A DNA stretch of 64,000 nucleotides from Alphaproteobacteria bacterium (GCA_017308235.1 JAFKFL010000011.1:124001-188000); one strand, 5' to 3'; counted from the stretch's first letter, positions 1 through 8,357 are shown. Notes: generated from the sequence alone by a model not told the origin. Numbers and translations are program-made.

Positions 1-436
1 CGGGATGGATCGAGCGGAAGCTGATCGCGAAGCGGTTCCAGGCATTGATCGTCGCCACCAGGAGCGTGAGCTTCACCAGTTCCTCCTCCGAGAATTCGGC
101 CCGCGCCTGCTCGTAGACGTCGTCTGGCACGTGGGTCTGGCTCACCAGGGTCACCGCCTCGGTCCAGGCAAGCGCCGCCCGCTCGCGCGCCGAATAGAAT
201 GGCGATTCGCGCCAGGCGTCGAGCACGTAGATCCGTTCCTCCTTTTCGCCCTTGGTGCGAGCGTCGCGCGTATGCATGTGCAGGCAGAAAGCACAGCCGT
301 TGATTTGCGAGGCCCGGATCTTCACCAGCTCCATCAGCAAGGGCTCCAACCCGATACCAGCAGCCTGACTTTCGAGTGCCATCATTGCCTTCATGACCGG
401 AGGGGCGGCCTGGTAGGCATTCAATCTCGGTTTCAT
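1..436 (-). CDS. AhpD-like carboxymuconolactone decarboxylase family protein (partial)
   Basis: The visible 145 residues start at an ATG preceded by a textbook AAGGAGG Shine-Dalgarno; the C-terminus runs off the left edge. The motif INGCAFCLHMHTRDA carries the CxxC plus His pattern of the AhpD/carboxymuconolactone decarboxylase fold, which in AhpD supports peroxidase/disulfide reductase chemistry. The downstream part (LAWTEAVTLVSQ, then TINAWNRFAISFR) matches alkylhydroperoxidase-like core proteins. Family assignment is strong. The actual substrate is unknown; many members are peroxidase-like and few are true decarboxylases. It lies 26 bp downstream of the emrB-like gene on the same strand, so it may be the last gene of that efflux operon. 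Confidence 0.85.
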   Translation of the reverse strand, partial: MKPRLNAYQAAPPVMKAMMALESQAAGIGLEPLLMELVKIRASQINGCAFCLHMHTRDARTKGEKEERIYVLDAWRESPFYSARERAALAWTEAVTLVSQTHVPDDVYEQARAEFSEEELVKLTLLVATINAWNRFAISFRSIHP

Positions 437-462
437 GGTGATCCTCCTTTCGGTTGAGGGAG

Positions 463-2022
463 TCAGTGCGCCCCGCCGGCCGACGTCGATCCGGCCTTCT
501 TGAGCAGCAGGGCAGACAGTAGAGCGGCCACTAGTGCGACGCCGAGAAGGTAGAAAGTATCGGCAAAGGCCATGGTATAGGCTTGCTGGTGAACGCGATT
601 GGCAATGGCGACGACCGCCTTGTGCCAGGCGATGGACGGATCGCTGACGCCGTGGCCCAGGAAATAGTGGGTGAGCTGGTCGAGGCGGTGACGGGTCGCT
701 TCATCGAAGATCGAGACCGATTGGCCGAGCACGTTGGAATGGAACTGCTCGCGCTTGGTGAGGAAGGTCTGCAATCCGGCAATGCCGATGGCGCCACCAA
801 GGTTGCGCGTCATGTTGAACAGCGCTGAGGCCGAGCCGGCGTTGGCCGCCTCGATGCCCGCGGTGGCGACGGCAGAGAGCGGCGTCATCACCAGCGCCTG
901 GCCGATCGCCCGCACGACATTGGGCAGCAGGAGCTGATCAGCCGCTGTGTCCGCGCTCATGGTGATGAGTATGAAATTGCTGCCGGCGAACAGAGCGAAA
1001 CCCACGGCGATCAAGAGGCGGGCGTCGAATTTTTTCATCAGTCGCGGTACCAGCGGGATCAGGGCGAGCTGCGGCAGGCCGGTCCAGGCCAGCACCAGGC
1101 CGATTTGCTCGGAGTTGTAGCCCTGGATGCGCGAGAGATAGAACGGCAGGATGAAGACCGAGCCGTAGAGGGCGACGCCCAGCAGGAAGTTGGCGCTGAG
1201 GCCGAAGCCGAAATTGCGCCGCAGGATCAGCCGCAGGTTCAGGAGTGGATGGCTGCTCTTGAGCTCGATCCAAACGAAGAGGCAGAGCGCGGTCGCCGCC
1301 ACGACAGACAGACGCAAGATGAAGGAAGAGCCGAACCAGTCGTCCTTGTTGCCTTCCTCCAGCACCGTCTGCAATGCGCTGAGCCCGATCGCCATTGTGG
1401 CGATGCCCGCCCAGTCGCCGGTGCGCAGCAGGCCGAGCTGCATCGGCGCGCGCTGCAACGAGAACCACAGCATACCGAGCATCACCGCACCCGGCACGAG
1501 GTTGACGTAGAAGATGAATTGCCAGCCCCAGTTCTCGGTCAGATAGCCACCGATCGTGGGGCCGATCGCCGGGGCGAAAGTGGCGGACAGCGCAAACAGG
1601 GCAAGGCCGATCGGCTGCTTGGCCGCAGGCAAGAGCGTGATGATGAGAGTGAAGGCCATCGGGATCAGCACGCCACCGGTAAAGCCCTGGAAGGCGCGCA
1701 GCACGATCATCTGGCCGAGGTTCTGCGCCAAAGCGCAGGCGGCCGAGAAGGCGAGAAAAAGCGCGGCATTGGTGAGCAGGTAAACGCGAACCGAGAAGAC
1801 GCGCGCCAGCCAGGCGCTGAGCGGGATAACGACGATCTCCGCCACCAGATAGGCCGTCGAGATCCAGCCGCCATCGTCGATCCCGGCGCCGATCGCGCCC
1901 TGGATATCGGCGAGCGAGGCATTGACGATCTGGATATTCAGCACCGCCATGAACGCGCCGAGCGTGGAGCCGATCACGGCGATCCAGGTCCGTGCGGTGA
2001 CGGGTGCAGCGACGGCGGTCAT
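463..2022 (-). CDS. EmrB/QacA-type MFS multidrug exporter (DHA2 family)
   Basis: A 519-residue polytopic inner-membrane protein of the 14-helix DHA2 drug:H+ antiporter family. The N-terminal segment GAFMAVLNIQIVNASL corresponds to the conserved first-helix LDxTIVNVAL motif, and GGWISTAYLVAEIV to the conserved region of helix 2. The ATG is preceded by GGGAGG seven bases upstream. The HlyD-type fusion protein gene ends 10 bp upstream on the same strand, so the two should be translated together and form the inner-membrane and periplasmic parts of a tripartite pump. No outer-membrane TolC-like gene is next to them. The substrate cannot be read from sequence. A divergent LysR gene is the likely regulator. 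Confidence 0.9.
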   Translation of the reverse strand: MTAVAAPVTARTWIAVIGSTLGAFMAVLNIQIVNASLADIQGAIGAGIDDGGWISTAYLVAEIVVIPLSAWLARVFSVRVYLLTNAALFLAFSAACALAQNLGQMIVLRAFQGFTGGVLIPMAFTLIITLLPAAKQPIGLALFALSATFAPAIGPTIGGYLTENWGWQFIFYVNLVPGAVMLGMLWFSLQRAPMQLGLLRTGDWAGIATMAIGLSALQTVLEEGNKDDWFGSSFILRLSVVAATALCLFVWIELKSSHPLLNLRLILRRNFGFGLSANFLLGVALYGSVFILPFYLSRIQGYNSEQIGLVLAWTGLPQLALIPLVPRLMKKFDARLLIAVGFALFAGSNFILITMSADTAADQLLLPNVVRAIGQALVMTPLSAVATAGIEAANAGSASALFNMTRNLGGAIGIAGLQTFLTKREQFHSNVLGQSVSIFDEATRHRLDQLTHYFLGHGVSDPSIAWHKAVVAIANRVHQQAYTMAFADTFYLLGVALVAALLSALLLKKAGSTSAGGAH

Positions 2023-2032
2023 GGTCGCCTCC

Positions 2033-3136
2033 CTACCGGGCAGACTTGGTATCGATGGTCGGTTCGACCGACATGCCGGGCCGCAGCAGACCTTCGAGCT
2101 TCTCGTCGTCCAGCGCGATCTTCACCGGGATGCGCTGCACGATCTTGGTGAAGTTGCCGGTGGCGTTGTCGGGCGGCAGGAGCGCGAACTCCAGGCCGCT
2201 TGCCGGCGACAGGCTGTCGACATGGCCCTTGAGCATCACGCCCGGGAAGCCGTCGATCTCGACCTCTGCCGGCTGCCCGGGGCGTACATGGGCGAGCTGC
2301 GTTTCCTTGTAGTTTGCGACGATATAGACGGCATGTAGCGGCACCACTGCCATCAGGGCCGTGCCGGCCTGCACGAACTGGCCGACGCGCAGTGACCGGG
2401 CGCCCACCGTGCCGTCGACCGGCGCGCTGATCGTCGTGTAGCTGAGATTCAGCTCGGCCTGATGCCGGTTGGCGAGGCTGCGATCGCGGGCCGCCTCGGC
2501 CCGCGTGCGCTCCGTTTTGAGCACATCGACTTTGCGCTTGGCCACCAAGAGGCTCGCCCGATCGTGCTGGAGCAGGGCGGTCTTCTCCTTCAGCGCCGTT
2601 TCGGCCTGCTGGGCACGCTGGACCGTGCCGTAACCGGTCTTCACGAGTGCGCCGTAGCGCGCATTGTCGGCCTCGGCGAAGGTGAGCGCTGCTTGGGCAG
2701 AAGCGATGTCAGCTTTGGTCTGGTCGATAACGGACTGCTGCTGGGCGATCTGTGCGTCGAGATTGCGCAGCGTCGCTTCCGCTGCCTCGACGTCGGCATT
2801 GGCTTGATCAAGCGCGACCCGGAAGTCGCGGTCGTCGACGCGCGCCAGCACCTGACCGGCCTGGACCTTCTGATTATCCTCGACCCGCACTTCGGTGACA
2901 TAGCCCGAGATCTTGGGCGCAATCGTCGTGTAGTCGGCCTGCACGTAGGCATTGTCGGTCGACACCTGATACTGGCCGACCTTCCAATAGTCGTAGCCGC
3001 GGTCGATGCCGATCCCGAGGGCCGCCAGCAGGCCAATGCCGAGCGCCGAGCGCTTCAAGGCGGCGGCCTTGGAAAGAAGCGGGGCACCGCTTTGACGGGC
3101 AAGGCCGGCAATGGCGGCATAGGAAAGCAGGGACAT
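2033..3136 (-). CDS. EmrA/HlyD-family membrane fusion protein
   Basis: A 367-residue periplasmic adaptor of a tripartite efflux pump. One membrane helix lies at about residues 30-48. It is followed by a lipoyl/barrel-sandwich half (TIAPKISGYVTEVRV, then VQAGQVLARVDDRDF), a long alpha-helical hairpin rich in Ala, Gln and Glu at about 95-215, and the second lipoyl half (LSYTTISAPVDGTVG). The C-terminal beta domain follows (VNYKE-like VANYKETQLAHVRPGQPAEVEIDG split over residues 270-300). The start has GGAG five bases upstream. It is the first gene of the emrA-emrB-like pair and faces the LysR gene across an AT-rich 107-bp gap holding repeated palindromic boxes. Confidence 0.9.
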   Translation of the reverse strand: MSLLSYAAIAGLARQSGAPLLSKAAALKRSALGIGLLAALGIGIDRGYDYWKVGQYQVSTDNAYVQADYTTIAPKISGYVTEVRVEDNQKVQAGQVLARVDDRDFRVALDQANADVEAAEATLRNLDAQIAQQQSVIDQTKADIASAQAALTFAEADNARYGALVKTGYGTVQRAQQAETALKEKTALLQHDRASLLVAKRKVDVLKTERTRAEAARDRSLANRHQAELNLSYTTISAPVDGTVGARSLRVGQFVQAGTALMAVVPLHAVYIVANYKETQLAHVRPGQPAEVEIDGFPGVMLKGHVDSLSPASGLEFALLPPDNATGNFTKIVQRIPVKIALDDEKLEGLLRPGMSVEPTIDTKSAR

Positions 3137-3181
3137 GGGTACTCCACGCGTTTCGACGGCGGAGAGATGCGCCTTGTCTAC

Positions 3182-3236
3182 GGAATTGATAATTATCCTA
3201 ATTTTTGAAAGATTATCCCCTATTAATTGATAATGG
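3182..3236. promoter_or_regulatory. Candidate LysR operator region
   Basis: An AT-rich island in otherwise GC-rich DNA between the divergent LysR and emrA-like genes. The decamer AATTGATAAT occurs twice in direct orientation (3184-3193 and 3225-3234), 41 bp apart. The first copy extends into the perfect palindrome GATAATTATC (3188-3197), and a related half-site GATTATCC sits between them at 3211-3218. Two or more related sites in a shared divergent promoter are typical of LysR-type regulation (recognition and activation sites). Seen: the repeats. Inferred: binding by the adjacent LysR protein. Confidence 0.55.
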
Positions 3237-3243
3237 AGGCTCT

Positions 3244-4155
3244 ATGGATCGACTTACGAGCCTGACGGTTTTTGCCCAAGTGGCTGAATCAGGTGGATTT
3301 TCGGCCGCCGGGCGCCGTCTCAACATGTCCACCACCATGGTGAGCAACCATGTCCAGGCGTTGGAGGACCGGTTGGGCGCACGGCTCCTGAACCGGACAA
3401 CCCGGCGCGTGAGCCTGACCGACGTCGGCCGGACCTACTACGAGCGCTGCCGGCGCGTCCTGGCCGAACTTGAGGACGCCGACCAGGCGGCCGGCCTGCT
3501 GCAATCCACGGTGCGCGGTACGCTGCGGCTCTTTGTCGGCACGCATCTCGTGCCGTTCATCGCGCCTGTCGTGCTCGATTTCCTCGGCCGGCATCCCGAA
3601 GCTTCGGTTGATCTCAATGTTGGCGAGCGCAACGTCGACATGGTCGAGGAGGGACTGGACCTCGCGATCCGCGCCGTCCAGCCGCCGGACGCCAATCTGA
3701 TCCTGCGCAAGCTCGCCAGCTGGCACCACATCCTGTGTTGTGCGCCGTCTTATCTCGAGAAGCACCCTGTGCCGCGGCAGCTCCAGGACTTGGCGCACCA
3801 CAATTGCTTGCGCTTCGCGCTCTATCCGTTTGGAGAGGAATGGCAGTTCATCGGACCGGGCGAGGCGCAGGTTTCTGTCCGCGTTTCGGGCAATCTCGTC
3901 ACCAACAGCGCGACGACGCTGATGGAAGCAACGCTGGCGGGCCACGGCATCATGCTCGCGGCAACGTTCATCGGCGTGGCCGACGACGTACGGGCCGGCC
4001 GCCTTGTCCAGTTGTTGCCTGACCACCGGCCCATCGATTTCTCGATCAATGCGACCTATCCGACGCGACATCACCTTTCGAGCAAGGTGCGTGCCTTTCT
4101 CGATCTTGCCGCCGAGCACATCGCCCGCCACCGCGAGGAGCTGGGTTCCAGCTAA
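3244..4155 (+). CDS. LysR-type transcriptional regulator
   Basis: A 303-residue LysR protein. The winged helix-turn-helix occupies residues 1-60 (FAQVAESGGFSAAGRRL, then MVSNHVQALEDRLG, then LLNRTTRRVSLTDVG). The remainder is the periplasmic-binding-like effector domain of the CrgA/DsdC-like group. An in-frame ATG exists at 3205, but the ATG at 3244 follows GGAGG with correct spacing and begins the conserved MDRLTSLTVF start, so it is preferred. It is divergent from the emrA-emrB-like genes, which it probably controls together with itself. Its stop overlaps the stop of the convergent carotenoid oxygenase gene by 4 bp. Confidence 0.92.
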   Translation: MDRLTSLTVFAQVAESGGFSAAGRRLNMSTTMVSNHVQALEDRLGARLLNRTTRRVSLTDVGRTYYERCRRVLAELEDADQAAGLLQSTVRGTLRLFVGTHLVPFIAPVVLDFLGRHPEASVDLNVGERNVDMVEEGLDLAIRAVQPPDANLILRKLASWHHILCCAPSYLEKHPVPRQLQDLAHHNCLRFALYPFGEEWQFIGPGEAQVSVRVSGNLVTNSATTLMEATLAGHGIMLAATFIGVADDVRAGRLVQLLPDHRPIDFSINATYPTRHHLSSKVRAFLDLAAEHIARHREELGSS

Positions 4156-5552
4156 AACTGCGACGCAAAGAAGCCGTGCAGGCCGAAGGGCACGTGGTGC
4201 CTGAGCCGCGCGGTGAACAGAGGCTTCGCAGCGACGTCTCGCGCATCGAGGCCGACAAGAACGCTTCGCTGCGTGTTCGCGTCGAAGACAAGCGTCACGA
4301 GGGTACCATCCTCTTCGGTGCCGCCACCGGTCGGAATGAACACGGCTTCGCCAGGATAGCCATCCGGACCGAAATCGTGGATCGCCACTGTGCCGCTGTC
4401 GACATCGATGCGGGCGATCTGTTGCTGCAGGCCCAAGGTGCGATCGGCGGGATTGCAGGCGATATAGGCGAACTGGTGACGCCTCCCGACATAGGCAGGA
4501 TTGATGGTTGGAAATTCGTTGGCCGTTCCCGCAGCGAATGCTTGTGTCTCAACCTTGCTGTTGGCGAGGGCCACACGCAGCCGGGTGAGGGCGGCCATGC
4601 CTTCAGCCGGCCAGTCGGAGCGCCAAAAGTCGCGCAGCGCCTGGCCGACTACCGCATAGTCGGGATAGCGCGCGAGATCGAGCACGAGAGCGCCGTCCTC
4701 CTCATAGCCGTTGGCGAAGTGGAACTGGAAGAAGGGCTCGGTCTCGATGATGCGCGGTTTTCCTCTGCCGTCGCGCGGCACAAGCAGGATCAGCGTGGGC
4801 TTGCCGCCATCCCAGTGCAGGGCGCCGTCGAAGCTCGTGAGTCCCAGGACCATCTTCAGCGAGCGGACCAGGATCGGGCCAAGGCAGAAGACGAGATGAT
4901 GCCGCGTGAGTACGAAATCATGGTTCATCAGCGGGTAGGGCAGCGTCACAGCCGGCAACGCAGTCGCCACGCCACGATGGATGCGATAGGGGGTGAGAGT
5001 CGTCTTGCGCCCGTAGTCGATTCCGAAATTGAACAGCTCCCCGCTTTCGGGATCGATTTTGGGATGGGCCGAGAACGCGCGAACCGCGCCGTCGAAGTCG
5101 GCGATGCCCTTGGTCACGAGCGTTTGCGGATCGAGCTCATAGGGCGGCCCGCCTTCCCATAGGGAAAGCAGGCGTCCGCTTTCAACCGCGACCGACGTGT
5201 TCGAAACATTGGCGGGCTGGCGGAAGATGTTTGTGAGCATGCCGCCGGGACGCATCTTGCCGAAGCCGCGATAGACGATCCGGCCAGCGCGAGTCTCGTC
5301 GATATAGTTTGTCGTCGCGATATAGCGGTTGCGATAGCGGATGCCGTCCGCTCCGAAGCGGATCGCCTGGACCATGCCGTCGCCGTCGAACCAGTGCGCG
5401 AACCAACGGCCGCCGAGCATGTTGCGGCCCGAGCCATTGCGGAACAGCGTGCCGCGCACGGCAGCCGGCACGACGCCATCGATGTCGTCGATTTGATAGT
5501 CGAATTCCTCGGCGAGGGAGCGAAACCCTCCGCTCCAGGGATGGAGGGCCAT
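4152..5552 (-). CDS. Carotenoid cleavage oxygenase family protein
   Basis: A 466-residue protein of the carotenoid oxygenase/RPE65 family, non-heme iron enzymes that split carotenoids, apocarotenoids or stilbenes. The N-terminal hallmark PAAVRGTLFRNGSGRN and the GDGMV segment near residue 57 fit. The four iron-binding histidines can be placed at about His163 (SAHPKID), His211 (MNHDFV), His278 (FQFHFANGYEE) and His459 (FGLHGFF). Full length for the family, so probably active. No carotenoid synthesis gene is in the window, so the substrate may be exogenous (carotenoid, stilbene or lignin-derived). It overlaps the LysR gene by 4 bp at the 3' end and lies 14 bp from the outer-membrane protein gene upstream. 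Confidence 0.88.
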   Translation of the reverse strand: MALHPWSGGFRSLAEEFDYQIDDIDGVVPAAVRGTLFRNGSGRNMLGGRWFAHWFDGDGMVQAIRFGADGIRYRNRYIATTNYIDETRAGRIVYRGFGKMRPGGMLTNIFRQPANVSNTSVAVESGRLLSLWEGGPPYELDPQTLVTKGIADFDGAVRAFSAHPKIDPESGELFNFGIDYGRKTTLTPYRIHRGVATALPAVTLPYPLMNHDFVLTRHHLVFCLGPILVRSLKMVLGLTSFDGALHWDGGKPTLILLVPRDGRGKPRIIETEPFFQFHFANGYEEDGALVLDLARYPDYAVVGQALRDFWRSDWPAEGMAALTRLRVALANSKVETQAFAAGTANEFPTINPAYVGRRHQFAYIACNPADRTLGLQQQIARIDVDSGTVAIHDFGPDGYPGEAVFIPTGGGTEEDGTLVTLVFDANTQRSVLVGLDARDVAAKPLFTARLRHHVPFGLHGFFASQF

Positions 5553-5566
5553 CCCGATCGCCGGGT

Positions 5567-6904
5567 TTAGTTGCCAACCCCGAACTTATAGGAAAGTCCG
5601 GCACGCACCGTCTGGTTCGAGGGCTGGAAGGTTGCGCCGTACGCCGACGCCTGACCGAACTGGGTGTAGCGATATTCGACCCGTGTCGACCAGCCGTCGG
5701 CAATACGCATTTCCACGCCGGGTCCGATCGTCCAACCGCCAAGCGTGGTGTCCTGGGAAGAGCTGGCGAAGGCACCACCCGCTCCCGCCGAAACGGACGT
5801 GGTGAAGGTCGTGCCGGTGTAGCCGGCGGCGGCATAGAGAAGCGTCGACGGTGTCGGGAGGAAGCCGACGCGGCCGAGCACGCTCCAGGTCATGTTCTGG
5901 CGCGAGTTGACCGAAGCGAATGCATTGCCACCCGCCGAGCTGGTCGTCGTTTGCAGGTTGGGCCACGTGAGGTCACCCATCAGGCCGACGAGGACGTGGT
6001 CCGTGAACTGGTAGTCAGCGCCGACGAAGACCGAACCCAACAGCCCTTGGCCGCCGGTATTGGCGTTCGCCGAGGCGCCGCCGAAGGACGCATTCACGTT
6101 GTTGTTGAGTGCACCCGCGCCGGCTGCGCCGCCGAGATAGATCCCCGTCCAGTTGACCTTGCGCTCGGACGCCGCCTGCGCGGCCTCCGCCGTCGCTCCG
6201 CCGGGAGCGCCGAAGCGATAGGAGAGACCGAGGCGGGCGGTGTGGATCGAGGGCCACAGGCTCAAATTCGTGTTGGGCAGGGTCTTCTGTTCGTACTGGC
6301 TGTAGCGATACTCGATCTTGCCCGCCCAGCCAGCTCCAAGCTTGGTTTCGATACCGGTGCCGATCGTCCAGCCGTTGAAGGTGTCGCGGCTGTCAAGGAA
6401 GGCCGATCCGCCGCCACCGAACGCCGACGCGGTCGTATGGATGCTCTGCCCGGTATAGCCGCCGATGGCGTAGAGCAGGGTGGATGGCGTGGGCAGCACG
6501 CCCGCACGCAGCAGCAGGGCCCAGCCGAGATCTGGATGCGTCGTCAGGTTCGCGCCGGCACCGGGCACTTGGGCCGATACTGTCGAATCAAGACCGCCGT
6601 AGGAGAGTTCAGCCAGCGCACCGATCAGGGCTTGGGGCATGAACTGATAGTCGAAGCCGCCGTAGATCGAGCCAAAGGCACCTTGGCCGCCGAGGCCGTC
6701 GACGTTGAGCGAGGAGCCGAAGCCGGAGAGGTTCGCCCGATTGACCATTGCCTCGATGCCCACGGCGGCGCCGAGATAGGCGCCTGTCCATGTCGGCCCG
6801 TAGGCGGAACTAGGAACGTCGATGGGTTGGGTTTGGGCAAAGGCCGTCGAGCCAATGCTAAGGCTCGCCAAAGCGATGGCGAGATGTATCTTTTTTGATG
6901 TCAT
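5567..6904 (-). CDS. Outer-membrane beta-barrel protein with two tandem Omp25-like barrels
   Basis: A 445-residue protein with a Sec signal peptide ending at about AFAQ (residue 24). It contains two homologous beta-barrel units in tandem. Each opens with W-T-G-x-Y-L-G (WTGAYLGAAVG near residue 38; WTGIYLGGAAG near 250), continues with GSIYGGFDYQF or GSVFVGADYQF, and a PTPSTLLYAxxGYTG hairpin. Each closes with LSYRFG or LSYKFG. Each unit matches the 8-strand Omp25/RopB-like porin family of alphaproteobacteria. The protein ends in VGN rather than a terminal aromatic. Function is probably structural or adhesin-like; a transport role is not shown. The tandem arrangement suggests an internal gene duplication. 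Confidence 0.85.
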   Translation of the reverse strand: MTSKKIHLAIALASLSIGSTAFAQTQPIDVPSSAYGPTWTGAYLGAAVGIEAMVNRANLSGFGSSLNVDGLGGQGAFGSIYGGFDYQFMPQALIGALAELSYGGLDSTVSAQVPGAGANLTTHPDLGWALLLRAGVLPTPSTLLYAIGGYTGQSIHTTASAFGGGGSAFLDSRDTFNGWTIGTGIETKLGAGWAGKIEYRYSQYEQKTLPNTNLSLWPSIHTARLGLSYRFGAPGGATAEAAQAASERKVNWTGIYLGGAAGAGALNNNVNASFGGASANANTGGQGLLGSVFVGADYQFTDHVLVGLMGDLTWPNLQTTTSSAGGNAFASVNSRQNMTWSVLGRVGFLPTPSTLLYAAAGYTGTTFTTSVSAGAGGAFASSSQDTTLGGWTIGPGVEMRIADGWSTRVEYRYTQFGQASAYGATFQPSNQTVRAGLSYKFGVGN

Positions 6905-6952
6905 TTCATTTAGTTAGAATAGAGGGTTAATGAAATCTAACATAACGCAGGC

Positions 6953-7582
6953 CTAGCGACAAATGGCCGGGACCATGGAAGCGGCGAAAGCCTTTAGGTC
7001 CGGTGCCGAAATCCCGATGCGGGCCCGAATGGCCAGTGTATCCAGCAGGGAGCCTGCGATACGCGCGCGCGCGGCCGGGCCCGGCGACCGACCAAGCTCG
7101 CCGGCTGCCACCGCCTTGTCGAAAGCCGCCTCGAAGCATCGCTCGAATTCCCCGAGAAGCGTCTGCGCCATGGCAGCGATCCTGGGATGGGTCGGCGCTT
7201 CGACCGCAGCAGTGCCCACGATCAGGCAGCCGCGCGGGCGAGGTGGCGCCGTGTAGAGATCGATTGCGGCGTTGAAGACCTGGCCCAGACGACGTTCGAT
7301 TGAGCCCTTGCCGCCGAGGATGGCCTCGAGACCCTCGCGGCTCTTGTCGCCGTAGAACCGCAGGGTGTGAAGATAGAGTTGCTCCTTGTCGCCGAAGGCG
7401 GCGTAAAGGCTTGGTCGGTTGAGGCCGGCTGCCTCGGCCAGCTCGTCGAGCGATGCGGCGGTGAAGCCCTTGTCCATGAACACGACGCGCACACGGTCAA
7501 GTACCTCCGGGGTATTGAACGATCGCGGCCGGCCTCGCGCTCGCTTGGGAGGCGCCTCAGTCAATTTTGTACTATTTCGCAT
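6953..7582 (-). CDS. TetR/AcrR-family transcriptional repressor
   Basis: A 209-residue regulator. The DNA-binding domain spans about residues 25-70, with the helix-turn-helix at 45-64 (LDELAEAAGLNRPSLYAAFG) and the typical continuation DKEQLY. The C-terminal half is the ligand-binding domain with PRGCLIVGTAAVE, common in this subgroup. The reading frame stays open further upstream, but the start at 7582 fits because earlier starts would cover the promoter of the divergent glutathione S-transferase gene. Regulation of that gene through a palindrome in the 67-bp gap is likely. The effector is unknown; electrophiles or quinones would be plausible. Confidence 0.9.
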   Translation of the reverse strand: MRNSTKLTEAPPKRARGRPRSFNTPEVLDRVRVVFMDKGFTAASLDELAEAAGLNRPSLYAAFGDKEQLYLHTLRFYGDKSREGLEAILGGKGSIERRLGQVFNAAIDLYTAPPRPRGCLIVGTAAVEAPTHPRIAAMAQTLLGEFERCFEAAFDKAVAAGELGRSPGPAARARIAGSLLDTLAIRARIGISAPDLKAFAASMVPAICR

Positions 7583-7612
7583 ATTAATCCTTGACTCGAT
7601 CGCACCATCGGA

Positions 7613-7636
7613 TTTTTGTACAGCATCGCACAAAAA
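7613..7636. promoter_or_regulatory. Candidate TetR operator upstream of the GST gene
   Basis: A perfect inverted repeat with 7-bp arms, TTTTTGT - 10 bp - ACAAAAA, ends 13 bp before the GST start codon. The octamer TTTTGTAC in its left arm recurs in direct orientation at 7565-7572, inside the first codons of tetR. This is the position expected for a repressor acting on both divergent genes. Seen: the repeats. Inferred: binding by the TetR protein encoded at 6953-7582. Confidence 0.6.
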
Positions 7637-7649
7637 CATGGAGGATGCG

Positions 7650-8270
7650 ATGGAACTGTTTGCTTCACCAATGGCCTGCTCGCTTGCCTCGCACATCACC
7701 GCCCTCGAAGCCGGTCTGCCGGTCAAGGTGCGGTTCGTGAAGGACAAGAAAACCGACGATGGCAGCGACTTCTTCGCCATTGCAGGCAATGGCTACGTTC
7801 CGGCGTTACGGCTCGACAATGGCGAGGTGCTGAATGAGGGCTCCTCGGTGCTGCAGTACCTCGCCGACCGCAAGCCCGAGGCGGGCCTTGCGCCGGCCTG
7901 GGGCACGATCGAGCGCTATCGTCTCATCGACACGCTGAACTACCTCGCCACAGAGGTGCACAAGAAGCTGTTCCAGCCGATCTTCACGCCCGATGCGCCG
8001 GCCGATGCGAAGGCAGCGGCCAAGGCGCAGCTCGAGCCGACGCTCGATTACATCGTGCGGCGGCTGGGCAAAAGCAGCTATCTCGTGGGCGAGAAATTCA
8101 CCGTTGCCGACGCCTATCTCGTAACCTTGCTCAACTGGTTCAGCTTCGTGGGCTGCGATCTCAAGAAGTGGCCAACGATCGGCGCTTATCACCAGAAGCA
8201 CCTGCAGCGGCCGGCGGTCGCCCAGGCGATGGGCGTCGAGATGGAAGAGCGCAAGCGCCGCGCGGCATAA
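7650..8270 (+). CDS. Glutathione S-transferase (beta-class-like)
   Basis: A 206-residue GST. The N-terminal thioredoxin-like domain starts MELFASPMACSLASH, which matches bacterial beta-class GstA proteins and includes the characteristic Cys10. The cis-Pro region (GNGYVPALRLDNGEVL) and the ES-equivalent NEGSSVLQYLADR that binds glutathione follow. The all-alpha C-terminal domain has the conserved FTVADAYLVTLLNW N-capping box and hydrophobic staple. The ATG at 7650 sits five bases after GGAGG; an in-frame ATG at 7638 would overlap that site. It probably conjugates or reduces electrophilic xenobiotics in the cytoplasm. The divergent TetR gene likely controls it. Confidence 0.93.
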   Translation: MELFASPMACSLASHITALEAGLPVKVRFVKDKKTDDGSDFFAIAGNGYVPALRLDNGEVLNEGSSVLQYLADRKPEAGLAPAWGTIERYRLIDTLNYLATEVHKKLFQPIFTPDAPADAKAAAKAQLEPTLDYIVRRLGKSSYLVGEKFTVADAYLVTLLNWFSFVGCDLKKWPTIGAYHQKHLQRPAVAQAMGVEMEERKRRAA

Positions 8271-8318
8271 TCATCTCTCTTCCGGATCGCGAGTCTCTGG
8301 CTCGCTCATGATCATTCG

Positions 8319-8357
8319 GCGCATTCATATGCGCCTGTAGCGCGCAAGATGCGCGCG
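8319..8357. terminator. Double hairpin between convergent genes
   Basis: Two adjacent strong stem-loops lie in the 98-bp gap between the convergent GST and enoyl-CoA hydratase genes. The first is GGCGCAT-tcat-ATGCGCC (8319-8336), the second GCGCGCA-aga-TGCGCGC (8341-8357). Neither is followed by a T-run on either strand, so they are not classical intrinsic terminators. They could still stop or protect transcripts from both sides. Confidence 0.45.

Noticed and set aside
5309-6898. A 529-codon open frame on the plus strand opposite the outer-membrane protein and carotenoid oxygenase genes
   Set aside because: The minus-strand genes have clear domains, signal peptide and family motifs. The plus-strand translation is Arg/Gly-rich with no recognisable motif, as expected for an antisense frame in GC-rich DNA.
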